Source of the DNA: Lepturacanthus savala
Lineage: Eukaryota; Chordata; Actinopteri; Scombriformes; Trichiuridae
DNA: 64,000 bases
Direction of reading: 5' to 3'
NCBI GenBank assembly: GCA_030544235.1
Contig: CM060484.1
Span: forward strand, 12,693,031-12,757,030
Part shown: one piece after another, positions 36,580 to 46,700 of the stretch
Position numbering within the stretch: the stretch's first letter is position 1
Layout: each line of letters starts with the position of its first letter
The notes under the pieces: model-generated
Seen by the model: the letters and a program-made list of their open reading frames with translations, nothing else
What the model was told of the DNA's origin: nothing
Databases searched by the model: none
Program-made: the position numbers and the translations under genes

Positions 36580-37635
36580 TACGATTCATAGGGGTGAAGA
36601 TCATGAAGTCCTGTCTGGTTCCTCCAAATCTCAGAAATGATGGAGTTAGAGCTTTGGCTAACGTCTTTACCTTTGGAGAGCTGAAAACAAGAAAAACACA
36701 TTGAATTTGAATCAGATAACAAAATAAATAAATAAATCTTATATCAAAGCAGCCAAGAAGACAGACGGGATTCAACATTATCTTTATTAATGGAACTCAA
36801 GACATGAAGAGTCACATGGGGACACTTCCTGCTCCTGCTACCAACTGAACTTTGATACAAGATATAGAAGATTAGCAACCTGATGGTTGTGTTTTGAAAA
36901 AATAAATAAATAATTTAATTTAGTGAACATAAGTATAATCAAATGATTTGTCGTGTGTGACAATAAACTCAGCACTGGTTGGGTCAAAACAAGCCAACTA
37001 GACAGACATATAGAATTATTAATACAATAATTACATATAAGTATTTTAAAAAATAAGAGGTTTTCTCCATCCACAGTTTCTAATAGATAAAATAAAGTAA
37101 ATTAGATAAAGTAAAGTAAATTTGAACACATGAGGTTTACTTCCTCGGTTTACTTTGTACTGTGGATTATTACTAGTTGTGGTACTACTTTTTCTACAAG
37201 GGAATAAATCCGCCTGCTTCAAAGCTCTTGTCGTGTTGTCACATCGCAATAATTATCTTACGTTTTAATCGTTATTTAAAAAAAAATCCGCTGTAATCTG
37301 ATAAACTGACGTTTTAAAGCACAAATCCAATTATTCGAGCCGACGTGTTCCCCCTGAGCTGAGTGAAATAAGTCCCTCACTAATCGGCTTGAGAGGGAAG
37401 TTCTCATCCGCGGCTCGTTAACGGAGCGGACGCTGGCGGGATTCACCTACATTAACAGGTACATGAACTTCTCCTCCGTAGCCAGGCTGGCGTCGATGGT
37501 CACGGACAGGTAGCGCGGATCCACCCGGCGGAACACCGTCGACACGTCCGCCTCCACCTCCAAGGAGATCCCGGTGAAGTTAGCGTGGAAGCCATGAGCC
37601 AAACACCAGAGGAGCGGGGAGATCCACAGCAACAT
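18965..37635 (-). CDS. hpse: Heparanase (endo-beta-glucuronidase, GH79), complete, 12 exons
   Basis: Cleaves heparan sulfate chains in lysosomes and extracellular matrix. Exons (minus): 37451-37635, 36529-36680, 34355-34483, 34094-34267, 25767-25938, 24684-24731, 23370-23463, 23195-23301, 20679-20793, 19890-20014, 19662-19808 and 18965-19124. All have GT/AG borders and keep one frame for 535 residues (human is 543). ATG at 37635 begins a hydrophobic signal peptide (LLWISPLLWCLAHGFHA). The proton donor is E214 in ELGNEPN; the nucleophile is E333 in WLGETSSA. Domain order follows human HPSE: small-subunit strand, linker, TIM barrel, C-terminal beta domain. Oddities: a His5-Gln4 tract (97-105) falls at the start of the linker removed during maturation, and the E214 codon is split by intron 4, which carries the retrovirus. 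Confidence 0.96.
20208..20255 (+). mobile_element. LINE reverse-transcriptase motif fragment
   Basis: Plus-strand translation reads CGVPQGSVLGP followed by a stop. This is the conserved reverse-transcriptase core of Rex/L2/jockey-type LINEs. Only about 15 codons are recognisable; it is a dead fragment inside hpse intron 9. Confidence 0.6.
20794..23194. other. hpse intron 8: no gene recognised
   Basis: AT-rich intronic sequence with no protein-like frames on either strand. A short tRNA-like word (TAGTGGTTAGAGTACTGG, about 21846-21863) is present, but no matching second promoter box or cloverleaf follows. Confidence 0.6.
23545..24205. repeat. Degenerate minisatellite built on AATGCTAACTTTAC
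   Basis: Dozens of imperfect units of roughly 17-30 bases, each with a TGCTAACTTTA-type core and a variable T-rich spacer, fill this part of hpse intron 6. The array is interrupted by the partial exon 7 duplicate at 23636-23735. Confidence 0.75.
23636..23735 (-). pseudogene. Partial duplicate of hpse exon 7 and its acceptor
   Basis: This stretch closely repeats 23408-23505, which holds the first half of hpse exon 7, its acceptor and upstream intron. Relative to the original it has a one-base loss (GCTCCAG to GTCCAG) and a three-base loss in the TATAATAAC segment. Only the 5' part of the exon is present and there is no donor, so it should not act as an exon. It is embedded in the GCTAACTTT minisatellite. 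Confidence 0.75.
25252..25550. mobile_element. Tc1/mariner-like MITE with GTTCAAAAGTTT termini
   Basis: The left terminus CTACTGTTCAAAAGTTTGGG (25254) and the right terminus, in reverse complement CTACCATTCAAAAGTTTTGG (25546), are terminal inverted repeats. Both are flanked by TA-containing sequence. About 0.3 kb, no coding capacity. This terminus is familiar as an abundant fish repeat. It lies in hpse intron 5. Confidence 0.75.
26752..26846. repeat. Minisatellite immediately left of the retrovirus
   Basis: About four to five units of roughly 20-21 bases (consensus near GAACTATTAAATCAAGAGCAT) end directly at the 5' LTR. The same unit family resumes right of the 3' LTR at 33374-33760. Confidence 0.75.
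26849..27485 (+). repeat. 5' LTR with internal U3 duplication and TATA box
   Basis: Begins TGTAGTGTCAAGAG, matching the 3' LTR start TGTAGTGATAAGAG at 32932. U3 holds two tandem copies of a 65-base block (about 27034-27098 and 27099-27162), enhancer-like in position; the 3' LTR shows one. A TATAAA box lies at 27246-27251. The right border is uncertain. A poor match to a proline-tRNA primer-binding site starts near 27489 (TTGGCAAGCTGGCCAGGA), so I place the LTR end just before it. Confidence 0.75.
28624..28904 (+). pseudogene. Retroviral pol remnant: C-terminal integrase
   Basis: Plus-strand translation, with a probable frameshift near 28676, resembles the C-terminal part of gammaretroviral integrase. 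It has a GRPMPIPHFR segment followed by the basic strand region with ADWVYVKVFKRKW, ending in a stop at 28899-28901. Everything upstream in pol is absent or unrecognisable. It supports a gamma-type affiliation and shows that the provirus lost its replication genes. Confidence 0.7.
29118..31256 (+). CDS. Endogenous retroviral envelope glycoprotein, uninterrupted frame (712 aa)
   Basis: Env-type membrane glycoprotein frame with no stops or frameshifts. The frame is open from 29067, but its first ATG is 29118. Residues from that ATG: hydrophobic segment 34-49 (uncleaved leader or signal anchor); surface subunit with a CVTC motif (CXXC type) at 201-204; furin-type RAKR at 432-435; a coiled-coil/immunosuppressive-like segment about 530-548, followed by the CX6CC motif 548-556 that marks gamma-type Env; membrane span about 611-631; and a cytoplasmic tail of about 80 residues with YAEI (677-680). 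Seven N-glycosylation sequons are visible. An acceptor-like AG at 29022-29023 could pair with the leader donor. The remainder of the provirus is decayed, so survival of this frame is notable. No function is shown. Confidence 0.9.
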   Translation: MEHSKSPVPVVILPVEQEQKPKAPDKNGKVMQTGLWGIITLVVIVLVYKASTSKSKTEQEQLTDCALAVAVMATGQGKLPPKTLLKLIYVRSTFHNQTLTLGPKGIKLDSLPISTQCKIEGVARVEVMCSKDHCTDITTGRSMTRDSASILIKAYNRKRVARSLKENVHRVFETLKTASWETNMFYQWMKYSALQVSTQSCVTCYNIKKTPQVSAIPGFNTEECRERWQKCFACCVMRMAAGRKPVSQRGRVCPKALTHELETWIPPVVDLAEGMTFPFCITRKVEMGLPPGEYGEPTEQESLDPRIQCRYVQTMGWRRTSHTDSNRYITYGWEWGTLYRKVCHTTERAGFQCQQVVMDGEYVFAPNGTNTTSEYSIPSLAKGSKPLADVFWLCDDNRQVKVTLPVNWTGICTPVMLTGGITVMGASNPKGRAKRSQVEEWKEDEQVYIGWNQEPHGIPEDYQAIGEDWIVSGQVVGTLPLIGPVTNAQYIARNSRWVNNLWYNQQRFMNWTVSGFKGIHEQLHKTSLMTMQNRFAIDTLLAEDQGVCSLIGDDCCTVIPMHTGEGGNLTVALEGLRKLRDNHVAASNWNTRTDISFDWLTNLSWGKIMKGVGVALGLIILIIMVVSCIVLPLIRRMVSKAAKAISGQCNVKLDQGIDNTQRSQSRDSGNLGSPQLYAEIGKEITDQCCISTHNMSRSNTYVPMRTPWMELA
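31257..32915 (+). other. Post-env proviral region without recognised gene
   Basis: No frame resembles a known retroviral gene over a useful length. Two stretches stand out: an open frame at 31944-32366 (140 codons, low-complexity, unrecognised), and an overlapping frame at 32236-32439 with regularly spaced Cys/His (TCRECK, GHTDCKSHWKTCGH). The latter could be a decayed zinc-knuckle-like remnant. Confidence 0.4.
32916..32931 (+). promoter_or_regulatory. Polypurine tract of the provirus
   Basis: A purine-rich run (AAAGGAGGGAATTA) lies directly against the TGTAGTG start of the 3' LTR. This is the expected position of the plus-strand primer of a retrovirus. Confidence 0.65.
32932..33373 (+). repeat. 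3' LTR, truncated (U3 part only)
   Basis: Matches the 5' LTR from its TG start through the GAAGCTCAGACTCTTGGGA block and then stops. No TATA box, R or U5 follows; minisatellite sequence begins instead. It also carries about 140 bases (about 33010-33150) absent from the 5' LTR, so the LTRs differ by insertions and deletions as well as substitutions. Confidence 0.75.
33374..33760. repeat. Minisatellite immediately right of the retrovirus
   Basis: About seventeen to twenty imperfect units of roughly 20-21 bases, consensus near AACTATTAAATCAAGAGTAT. Same family as the shorter array at 26752-26846 on the other side of the provirus. Confidence 0.8.
34986..35395. mobile_element. hAT-like MITE with GTCAAAC / CGGCCC termini
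   Basis: The left end TGTGTCAAACATGTGGCGCG followed by GGCCC, and the right end in reverse complement (GTGGTTTCAAACTCAATATA then GGGCC), form imperfect terminal inverted repeats. CCGGCCC motifs lie inside both ends. No coding capacity. Located in hpse intron 2. Confidence 0.6.
35396..36528. other. Rest of hpse intron 2: nothing recognised
   Basis: AT-rich intronic sequence. No gene-like frames, structured repeats or regulatory signature could be supported. Confidence 0.6.
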
Positions 37636-37839
37636 GACTGACGTGCACACGAGAAAGAGACGAACACTTCCCGCACATAGACGGATCCCGCACCGGGTTG
37701 TTCTCTTCACTTGCACCAGTCAGGCGGCGAGAGCGCAGCTTACAATCTGCTGAGGCGAGATAGATCATGTGAAGCAGCAGGGCCGGAACAAGACCAGGAG
37801 GGGCCCGGAGGAGGGGCCCCAAACCCTTTACTTATGGTG

Positions 37840-38325
37840 CCTTCCAGTTGTACTCCGAAGTCGGGATTTCCGAGTTCAGTGTCGTGGTAGAAGCTGAATA
37901 GAGAAGGTTGTGCACACCTAGGCTGAAGACGGGTGCGTAGGAGAGGTAATGATGAAGGTGTGAGTACCAAGTCATTATCTTGCTAAGTGATTGACAGTGT
38001 GCGAGAGTTCTACTTCCTGTTTGAGTTCCCTGTCGGAAATGTCACCCTCCTGAAGTGGTCTAACCTCAAGCAACCCCCACTTCAAAATCCGTCATGGCTG
38101 CTCCGAGCATAAACAGTTTGAAAGCTGTCGGAATATATTCTTTAGTATTTCTGCGATCATGTTTCTGTGGTGTTTGTGTGTCAAAGCTTCCGAGTTCCAG
38201 GTCATAAAATTGAAACTAACTTCAGGGGGTGTTCCAAGACTCGGAAAATCAGACGAACCTCAGCAACCTTGAGTTCAAAATCCAACATGGCTGCTCCGAG
38301 CATAAGCATTTTGAAAGCGGTTGTA
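37840..38325. repeat. Decayed tandem units between hpse and the hAT gene
   Basis: A block containing ATGGCTGCTCCGAGCATAA and TTTGAAAGC occurs at about 38085-38128 and again at about 38280-38322. Both are preceded by related CCTCAAGCAAC / CCTCAGCAACCTT sequence. A weaker third relative (TCCGAAGTCGGGATTTCCGAG) lies near 37853. The period is about 195 bases. Confidence 0.6.
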
Positions 38326-38402
38326 ATTAGGGGTGTGATTTGACGAGATTGCTCGTCGCGTTAAAATTCTGTCTCGCGAGATTTATCCAGCAAGCAGCCA
38401 GA

Positions 38403-40415
38403 ATGACGGAAAACACGGGTATTACTATTGACGACGCCCCCGCCGCTTTCAAATCGTTTGTTTGGCAGCATTTTGGGTTCCCGGCAGAAATGATAAATGG
38501 TAAGAGAGTGACTGATAAGACACGGACAATATGCAGACACTGCATGCAAACAATGCCGTACAGCGCGGCGAATACGAGCACAATGCAGAGACATTTACAG
38601 CGCTACCACAGCGCAGTACTCGTATCAACAACTGCGCCTGCGAAGGAAACACAGACAAACCAGACAACGCTGACAAACACATTCGGACCTCAACTTCCAC
38701 AGTCAAGCGCCAGAGCCGCAGCAATAACAAGAGACATAGGTGTTTTTATTGCAGCGGAGATGAGGCCATTTTCTGTGGTAGAAAATGAAGGATTTCGGCG
38801 ACTCCTCCACACACTAGAACCCAAATACACCATCCCATCACGGACGCATTTTACTCGTACGGTGATGCCGAAACTCTATGAAGAGTCAAAGGGCAAGATA
38901 GTGCAGATCCTGAAAGACGCAGTAAGCATCGCCATAACGACAGACAGGTGGACATCGAGGAGTACGCACACAAGCTACATCACAATTACAGCCCACACAA
39001 TCAACAATGACTGGAAAACGGAAAATGTTGTACTACAGACTCGCCCACTTTTCGAGTCCCACACGGGGGCACACATAGCTGAAGTTTTACAGACAGCTGT
39101 TACTGACTGGGAGCTTAAAAAACCCAACCACGACATCGCTATAGTTACTGACGATGCACGTAATATGGACGTGGCCGTGCGCGAGGCAGGATTGAAGCCG
39201 CACATAAAGTGTTTTGCGCACACTATAAATCTTGCAACCCAAGCTGGTCTCGGTGTTCCCCGCGTCGCTCGTTTGCTCGGGAGAGTGAGACGTGTGGCTG
39301 CTTTTTTTCATCGGAGTTCAACAGCTACCGAGGTGTTAATATCCAAGCAGAAACAGCTGAACTTGCCAGCACACAAACTGATCATGGACGTTACGACGAG
39401 ATGGAACAGCACATTGGATATGCTGTCTCGTTACCTCGAGCAGCAAGCTGCCATAACAGCAGCTCTTACCAGCACAGAGTTAAAACCAAACGCCCGAAGC
39501 ATTGACACACTTGACAGCTGCGATGTCAGAGATGCTGAAGACCTTGTGAAGCTGCTGCATCCTGTGAAGACGGCCACCGCAGTGTTGTGTGAGGAGAAGA
39601 GTCCCACAGTGTCTCTCGTTGTGCCACTGAAGAGCATGATTGAACAGAGCATGGCACCAAATGATGGAGATTCCACCACTGTGGCCAACACAAAGACGGC
39701 AATCCTCACAAATATTGCAAACAGATACAGTGGGGATGCCTTCAACTATCTGCTGGAGTGCACGGTACTCGACCCAAGGTTCCGGACTCTACCTCAGATA
39801 AACCACGATCAGTGCGAGGCCGTCTTCCTGAGGGTGCAGAACAAGGCAGAGCAGTTGCTGCAAAAACAGGTATATGTCACTTTAAGTTGTTGATGGAGTG
39901 TGTGTGTGTGTGTGTGTGTCTTAGCTGCTTATGAAATTTAACTCCAGTGTTTCTTCTGTTTAAAGACTACAGCCGAGGAGAAGGAAGAAGGGGCAGTAGG
40001 TGGAGCTCACTGTCCTACACACAGCAGAGAGGAGGCTGTGAGAGATGATGAGCCTGAAGTGGCAGGACCTGCTCCCAAAAAGACAGCACTTGAGGACCTG
40101 TTAGGGAACTCCTTCTCTACTGAGCTAGCAGAGGGGTCAAAGAGTACAAAACAGGCAGAGAGGGAAGTTGAAAACTACAGAAAAGAGGCATCTATCCCTC
40201 TCAGTGGCTGCCCTTTGAAGTGGTGGCAAGACCACTGCTCCCAATATCCTTTGCTGTCTCAACTTGCCAAAGCGTGCCTTTCTGTCCCTGCTACCTCTGT
40301 TCCCAGTGAGCGCATCTTTTCCACAGCAGGAGACATAGTCAATGCGCAAAGATCCCAACTACTGCCAGAGAATGTGGACGTGCTAATATTCTTAAAAAAG
40401 AACATGGATGTGTAG
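38403..40415 (+). CDS. hAT-superfamily transposase, ZBED-like, intact two-exon gene
   Basis: Cut-and-paste transposase or a gene derived from one. Exon 1 is 38403-39869 and exon 2 is 39966-40415, joined across a 96-base GT/AG intron containing a (GT)n run; together they encode 638 residues. Features in order: BED zinc finger near the N-terminus (CRHC and HLQRYH ligands), acidic catalytic region with TTDRWTS, VTDDARNM, CFAHTINLATQ, TTRWNSTL, and the C-terminal dimerisation segment PSERIFSTAGDIV. No stop or frameshift interrupts it. A left end like GGGGTGTGATTTGACGAG occurs at about 38331, but no matching right terminus was found before helq. AATAAA lies near 40765. It may be an immobile recent copy or a domesticated gene. 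Confidence 0.88.
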
Positions 40416-40792
40416 TTGTCAGTGACATACTTGGTCAGGCTCTGTTTGCACTATTTGCAGTCTGTATTGACAGAGAAGAACTTTTTGTTTTGCACATATT
40501 GTTTGCACTTGAAAAAAGGACAAATGTATAATTTTTGAACATTTTTGAATGGGTTTTCTTTCACAATTCTCTCCAGGGTGTGGTTATCCCTATTGCTTGT
40601 AATGGAATATTGGAATATTTTTATTTTTATTGCAGTATTATAGCTCTCACATTAATTACCAGCAAACATCGATTGGAGTCGTTCTTGTATGTTATTTTAT
40701 TAATAATATGTATTTAGAATGAACCAATACAATACAAAAGGACATTATGACTGGTTTACAAAGACAATAAAACTTCTCAGTAATAAATTATT

Positions 40793-43700
40793 TCAGGCGA
40801 GTTGTGGTTGTACAGTTGAGGGTAGATCTATCGGCATCATCAGCAGGTCGTCCACCTCCTCCTGAAGCGCTGCAGCTTTTTCATTCAGAAGCATCTGGAA
40901 CACAGAGAAACATCATCTGATCGACAGAAACAGTTCACGAGTTAATTTAATAAATTACAGACCTTGATGCTGAGAACACGCTAACGTCATGCTTACTTTA
41001 GCCGAGGCCACGATCAGGTTGGCTTGTTTCTTGTAGAGGTTTTCTATCGTCTTGGAGAGAACGGCGGGGTCAGCGTTCGCCAGGTGAGACAGCGTCTTAT
41101 AACCGGCGTTGTACAGCTGCTTTGCTCTCGACTAGAGAAAAAAAAACAGTAGGAGAAGAATTTTTTATTAATCAAAACAGGGTTTATAAAGTACTTCATT
41201 CAGACAAAATGTACTAACTCTAAGATATGTTACTTTGGATAAAGCAGAAATAAACTCTAAAAGACCAACCACGCTGAATAAGATAAACAAGAAATCAAAA
41301 ATCACAGTAGCAGATTTTCAGTGCACATAACAATTCTCAGAGCTCTAGTGTCAAACACCAGCCGTACTTGAGGGTCCTGAACTACTCTGAGGCCATGTTA
41401 AAGTAGCAGCTGCCACATCTGTAAACAGCTGTATTTATGCTTCTTGCTGCATTCTGGTGGCTGAAGTCGAACTCACAGGTAGTATTGGAACTAAAATTGG
41501 CAGAGACGAGCTGCGGCTGCTTTAATCTCATGAGGTTATTGTTGGTACGGATTCAGTGACGTCAGAGCAAATGTTTCTCCACGTTTCTCCACACAAGACT
41601 CAATCTTTGAAGCTTGGGGTCAAAATGACCACAGCTGGAAATGCTCCCCACTGACCTCCATGACTCCGGCCACCTCCATCAGAGGGATGAGTTCAGCCTT
41701 CACGCAGTAGCTCAGCCTCCGCGTCAGCTCCGTCAGCAGAGCTTTGAACGGCCAGAACTCCTCCAGCTCCTGAACAACGGACACAAAAGCAGTGATCAGG
41801 TCTCAGATCGGTCTCGGTGGTATTTGCGTGCGGCGTGGGAGCAGCTCGTCGTTCGATACCTCCGTGAAGTGCAGCACGCAGGAGCAGAAGGCCGAGGAGG
41901 AGCTGAGCAGCGCCTGGACGAAGCCTCGGCTCAGCTGAAACTTGTCGGCCACGCTCCACAGGTTCGTCTCCTTCAGTAGAGAAAACAGCACCAGAGCCAG
42001 GTACATCCTCCTCACCACCACCATGTTCACGTTCTGAAACATGAAACAACAATCAATCAATCTCACCTTCCATTGCAGTGTTTCCTACAGACCAAGTAGC
42101 ATTGTGTGGTGCTATAATTTGCATGTGAGCGAGAATGACAATTGCGTTGAAAAATAACTTAGTTTTCATTCTGTGGCGCAGCACCACACAATGGTCTATT
42201 TGTGGGGAAACGCAGCATTGTGTCTTAAACCATGACCTTTGACCGTGAACAGGGTGAACGATTAGAGGAAGAAAAACATGTTTACATGTTCCTTTGGGTC
42301 CGGATTTATTGGAAGACATTTTTTGAATCTGTCTTTTAATCTTATAGATAAAAATGTCAGGACTGTTCTGGCCATTAAATGTATTTTATTGGATAACATC
42401 ATCATGAACAATGTAATTTAATGTAAAAAGTTTAGTAATTGAGAGAAGATATTACTCATTCAGTTACTAATCTGAGGACATAAATGGCCAATTTGCACAT
42501 AAAAGTTAATATTGCTTATGCAATGTTTGGCAAGATGAGAAAGTCAAAAAACTTTTTAAAAGTTTTAAGAAGAATTCATGATCAAAACTTGTTGATAGCA
42601 TGTGTTTTTAAAACATTTTAAGAGAGTTAAACTGGTACCAGGTTTTTAGGGTGACACCACATTACAGTTTTGTCACTGACTCATACACTTTATCCTTATT
42701 GGGCTCCATACGTTTCCTAAACCACTTAAAAGAAAAGGTAGTGAATATTTGTTTCCATCCACTCCTGTTGTGTGAATATCAGCAGAGAAGAAGAAAATAA
42801 ATTACAAGATGATGTCATTAAAAGGACACTTAGACAACAGGGAACTATTTTTAAAGATGTTGTTTCTTACCTTCTTCACCGTCTGACCTGCAGCTTTTCT
42901 AGCAACAAAACTCTCCGGCACTCCGACGGCGCCGGACATCTTCTGCTCTGCAGCAGACAGCAGGGTGAACTGTGGCGGGACGACACACACGCAGCTCTGT
43001 CAGTGCTCTGCTTCATAGTAAAACGGATTCCTAATGTCTGACGGTTGATTCTCTACCTGTCTGAAGTAAATCATCCAGTCGGGCTTGCACTGTGAGATCA
43101 TGTCGTATGGTGTGACCAGGTAGACCAGGTGCAGGTAGCTGTTGAGCAGCAGCCCCTCCAGACCTTTGGAGAGGTCTTCGTACAGCTCGTTGCTGTGAGT
43201 CAGATCCACTGAGCCTAAACACCACGGAGAGAGAGTCGATTTATGTTTAGGGTCAGTGACAAAGATGAGAAAGTCTTTTCAAAATACAGTTTTAACAGGC
43301 ATTGTGTTATTGTTAGTTTAGTTATTGTCATTTAAATGACATTCTTGGCAGCTCTACCCACTGCACTGCTGCACCGCCCCTCATCTAGACTCTCAATATG
43401 TTATCTGACAGAATAAATAATATTCAGACAATGGAACAAGTCATTTCAGAACTATTCATCCACCTTTTTACAGCTACAACAGTAATGCTAGTAATTACAC
43501 CAACATTGATGGTGCAATTACTGTTACAGCCAGAGGGGGGAGACAGGTTCTCCACTATTCTTCATCAAAACCTGTACATTTGTCAGTCACTTATGAAGTG
43601 CTTTGGATTGCTTTAAAGGAGCTATACAAATAGTTCCACAAGTTCCACTTATCGGTGATTGATGAGGATAATTTACCTTTATAAGTAGCTTTTCCCAGCT

Positions 43701-46700
43701 TAGTGACCTGCAGACTTTCACCACCGTGTGCGTCTGCATTCGCGGTGACGAGGTCTTTGTCCTTCAGGAGGTCGATGCACTCCTGGACGATGTCCCACAG
43801 ACTCTTCTCCTTAAGCAGCTGCTTCTGCTGGACGAACAGCAACGTCCCGCATAGGAAGTCATGCGTCTGGTCCGCTGACCGAGTGATCTGCAACAAAATG
43901 GCACCGGTTCATGGATGTCCACATGGGGCAGGAACTCCGATTCAGACAGATAGAGATGGATTTACATTTAATCCGATGAGGGACAGGATGAGGCTCAGAA
44001 TGCCTTTTCCATCATCATGCATCAAGTTGCTGTAACAGTTCTCCATCGGGGCACACACCAAACTTTTTGCCTGGAAAAGAAAGAAATAAAGAAAGACAGG
44101 AAGATGTAATGTAGAATGATCTGTAATGATCTCCCCTAAAGTCTGAGTATGTGACTTTTAAAACTCTTTGTGCTTTGTTTGAATTGTCTTTTATCTTACA
44201 ATTATTTGGTTTTACCCATTTTTTAAAATGGGGTTGGGGTTTTGTAAAATATTTCAAGCAAGATCTCAAATTGCTCTCTTACATTAGATATTTCTCTATG
44301 TTCTTTTTCTCACGGATAATAAACTGAACAGAGCTGTATTGCATAGTTCACATAAAATGAATTTAGTATTTTGATAATCTATTAATGGTTTCAGTCATTT
44401 TTCAAGAAAAATGATAAATATTCTCCCCGGATATAGTTACTCAAATATAAGGATTTTCAGTTTTTCTGAATATATTTAGTTTTTGGACGGTCAGTCAGGC
44501 AAACATGCAAATTAAAATGTTACTGTGGGCTTTTTCACCATAATTTATAAATGAAATGTGAACCAATAACCAAAAATAATCACTTTCAGCCCTGAAACTG
44601 AATACTTTTAGTTGGACAATACGTCATATGTGGGTTTACAAAATGGTGACATAGACCAAACAAATATCTCATTTTATCTGAGTTAGTTACAGAAATGCAC
44701 CTTGGGAGGTGTAGTTCTATTCACTGCTTCAGTTTTATGTCCACAGTCTTGTACTGTTCCATTTTTTTTATTTTCTAACACAGTTGTTCATCTTTTGTTC
44801 TGATGATTCAACATTAGCTTCATGTTGCTCATTAACATTATCTGAGATAACATGAACCAGACTTTTACTGAAGTGTGACAGTTGACATGAGTGTGTGTAC
44901 TGAGGTGCGGTGAGAGCAGTCACCATGACCCGGTCTTTGTCCTGCAGGATGAGGACACTCTCTCCCTCGGTGTCGATCCCTGCTCGCCCGGCTCGTCCCA
45001 CCATCTGCTTGTACTGGCTCCTCTTCAGGAAGTCTGTGGCCACGTAGGGTGAACGCAGAATCACTCTGGTTCGTGAACATCAGGGTCAAACCCCAAAATA
45101 GATGGCATCTATTATCATGCAGCGCACTGACTCAGCATTCAAACAAGCGCAAATTAGGCCGATTCAGAGGCAAACTTTACCATTTATAACAGCTTTTACC
45201 AACACTGCAATTACTGGATTACCCCACAGTGTTTTAGCTTTTAAATTATCTCATGTGCAGACCCAAACCAACGATGGACTGATTCCACTAACAAGTATTT
45301 AGCTGCAACAATTAATTAATGAGACAAATAAAATAACAATCTTCAACTATTTTGTAAATGGATTGATGAGTTCAGTCATTTTTCAAGCAAAATAAAGCTG
45401 CAACTAATGAATATTTTGATTATTGCTAATAATAATAATAATAATAATATGCTGATATAATTATATTAGCTATTTGGTCCATAAATGTCAAAAAATGTTG
45501 AAAAACATGAATCAGATTTTCTCAAAGTCTAAGATAATGTCTTCAAATGTTTTGTTTCATCCACAACTCAAAGATAGTCACTTTGCTGTCACCATATCGT
45601 ATCCACATTTAAAAAGCTGCTCTTTGCAGCTCTAATTTGTTGAAGAAAACTAGACTCTGGATTTCAGGCAGTGGACACTGGATTTATGACATTGTGACAG
45701 ACGTGTTGCTTCCATACCATTGAACGTTTATAAAGTGGAGTTTTCTACTTGCTGTTGAGGCACTAACCTGCGGGCCGGCAGGTTGACCCCTGCAGCCAGC
45801 GTGGACGTACAGGTGAGGAGACAGAGCACCCCGCTGGAGTAGGCCTCCTCCACCAGTTTCCTCTCCTCGCTGGTGAGCCCGCTGTGGTGATAGGCCAGAC
45901 CGAATGGCACAGTCCTCCGGAGAACCGGGCACATCGTGCCGTTCCCGCTGTCCTTCAGCTCTCCGAGGAGGGCGGCCTTCTCCGCCTCCCTGTGCTGCAG
46001 GAACTCCCTGTGAGAGACAGGAGGACGAGTCAAACGGCGCCGAGAGAGCAGACGCCGTCGGCCTTCAGCTGTCAGACGGCTGTTCACTCACTCTTTCAGA
46101 TATTTGCAGATCATCGCTGCGACATTCTCACAGTTCTTCTTGGTGGGGCAGAAGACCAGGCATGAGTGCGTCGGGATGACTTCAGTCACCAGAGCGATGA
46201 TGTGATCCGGGTCAATCTTCTGCATCGCGCTGGAGTACTAGGGGACATCACACAGTAATCAATCCAAAACACTATTTTTTTTTTGCACAGTGCATATATA
46301 TATATATATATATACATATATATATGTATTCTATCATGTATTATATGAATGATGTATATGAATATAGTCATCACCTTGAAGTTGAGAGGACGTGAGAATC
46401 TAAAACAGTCCTCTTCTTTTGGATCCACTTCATAGATGGTGTCCTTTAGTTTAACATACTCTTTCAGCTGAACCTGAACACACCGGAAACAGTTTTAAAA
46501 CAAACCAGCTCCTTTCATGCATTTAACAGGCAATTACCGCAATAGAATAAACATTAAATATTACACTATACTCTACTACAGTACATTTAAATGTTAAATT
46601 AATATTCCCTTAATATTACCTGATCTATCACTTTGAACGTAATAGTATAGTTTTATTCAAGTTATTGCTGTGTGTTTATATCATGTAGAACCGTAAAGAT

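Noticed and set aside
37636..37716. Longer hpse N-terminus from an upstream in-frame start at 37716
   Set aside because: That adds 27 residues before the hydrophobic signal. The ATG at 37635 gives a compact signal peptide and an overall length like human HPSE.
38340..38402. hAT transposase start at an upstream in-frame TTG
   Set aside because: The ATG at 38403 begins the protein just before the BED-finger region; the upstream part resembles the transposon's terminal sequence.
38449..39745. Minus-strand frames within the hAT gene
   Set aside because: Antisense shadows of the transposase frame, which has all family motifs on the plus strand.
41641..41979. 112-codon plus-strand frame across helq exons 15-16
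   Set aside because: Antisense shadow spanning two exons and an intron; no family resemblance.
45884..46179. Plus-strand frames opposite helq exons
   Set aside because: Shadows of the conserved helicase exon on the minus strand.
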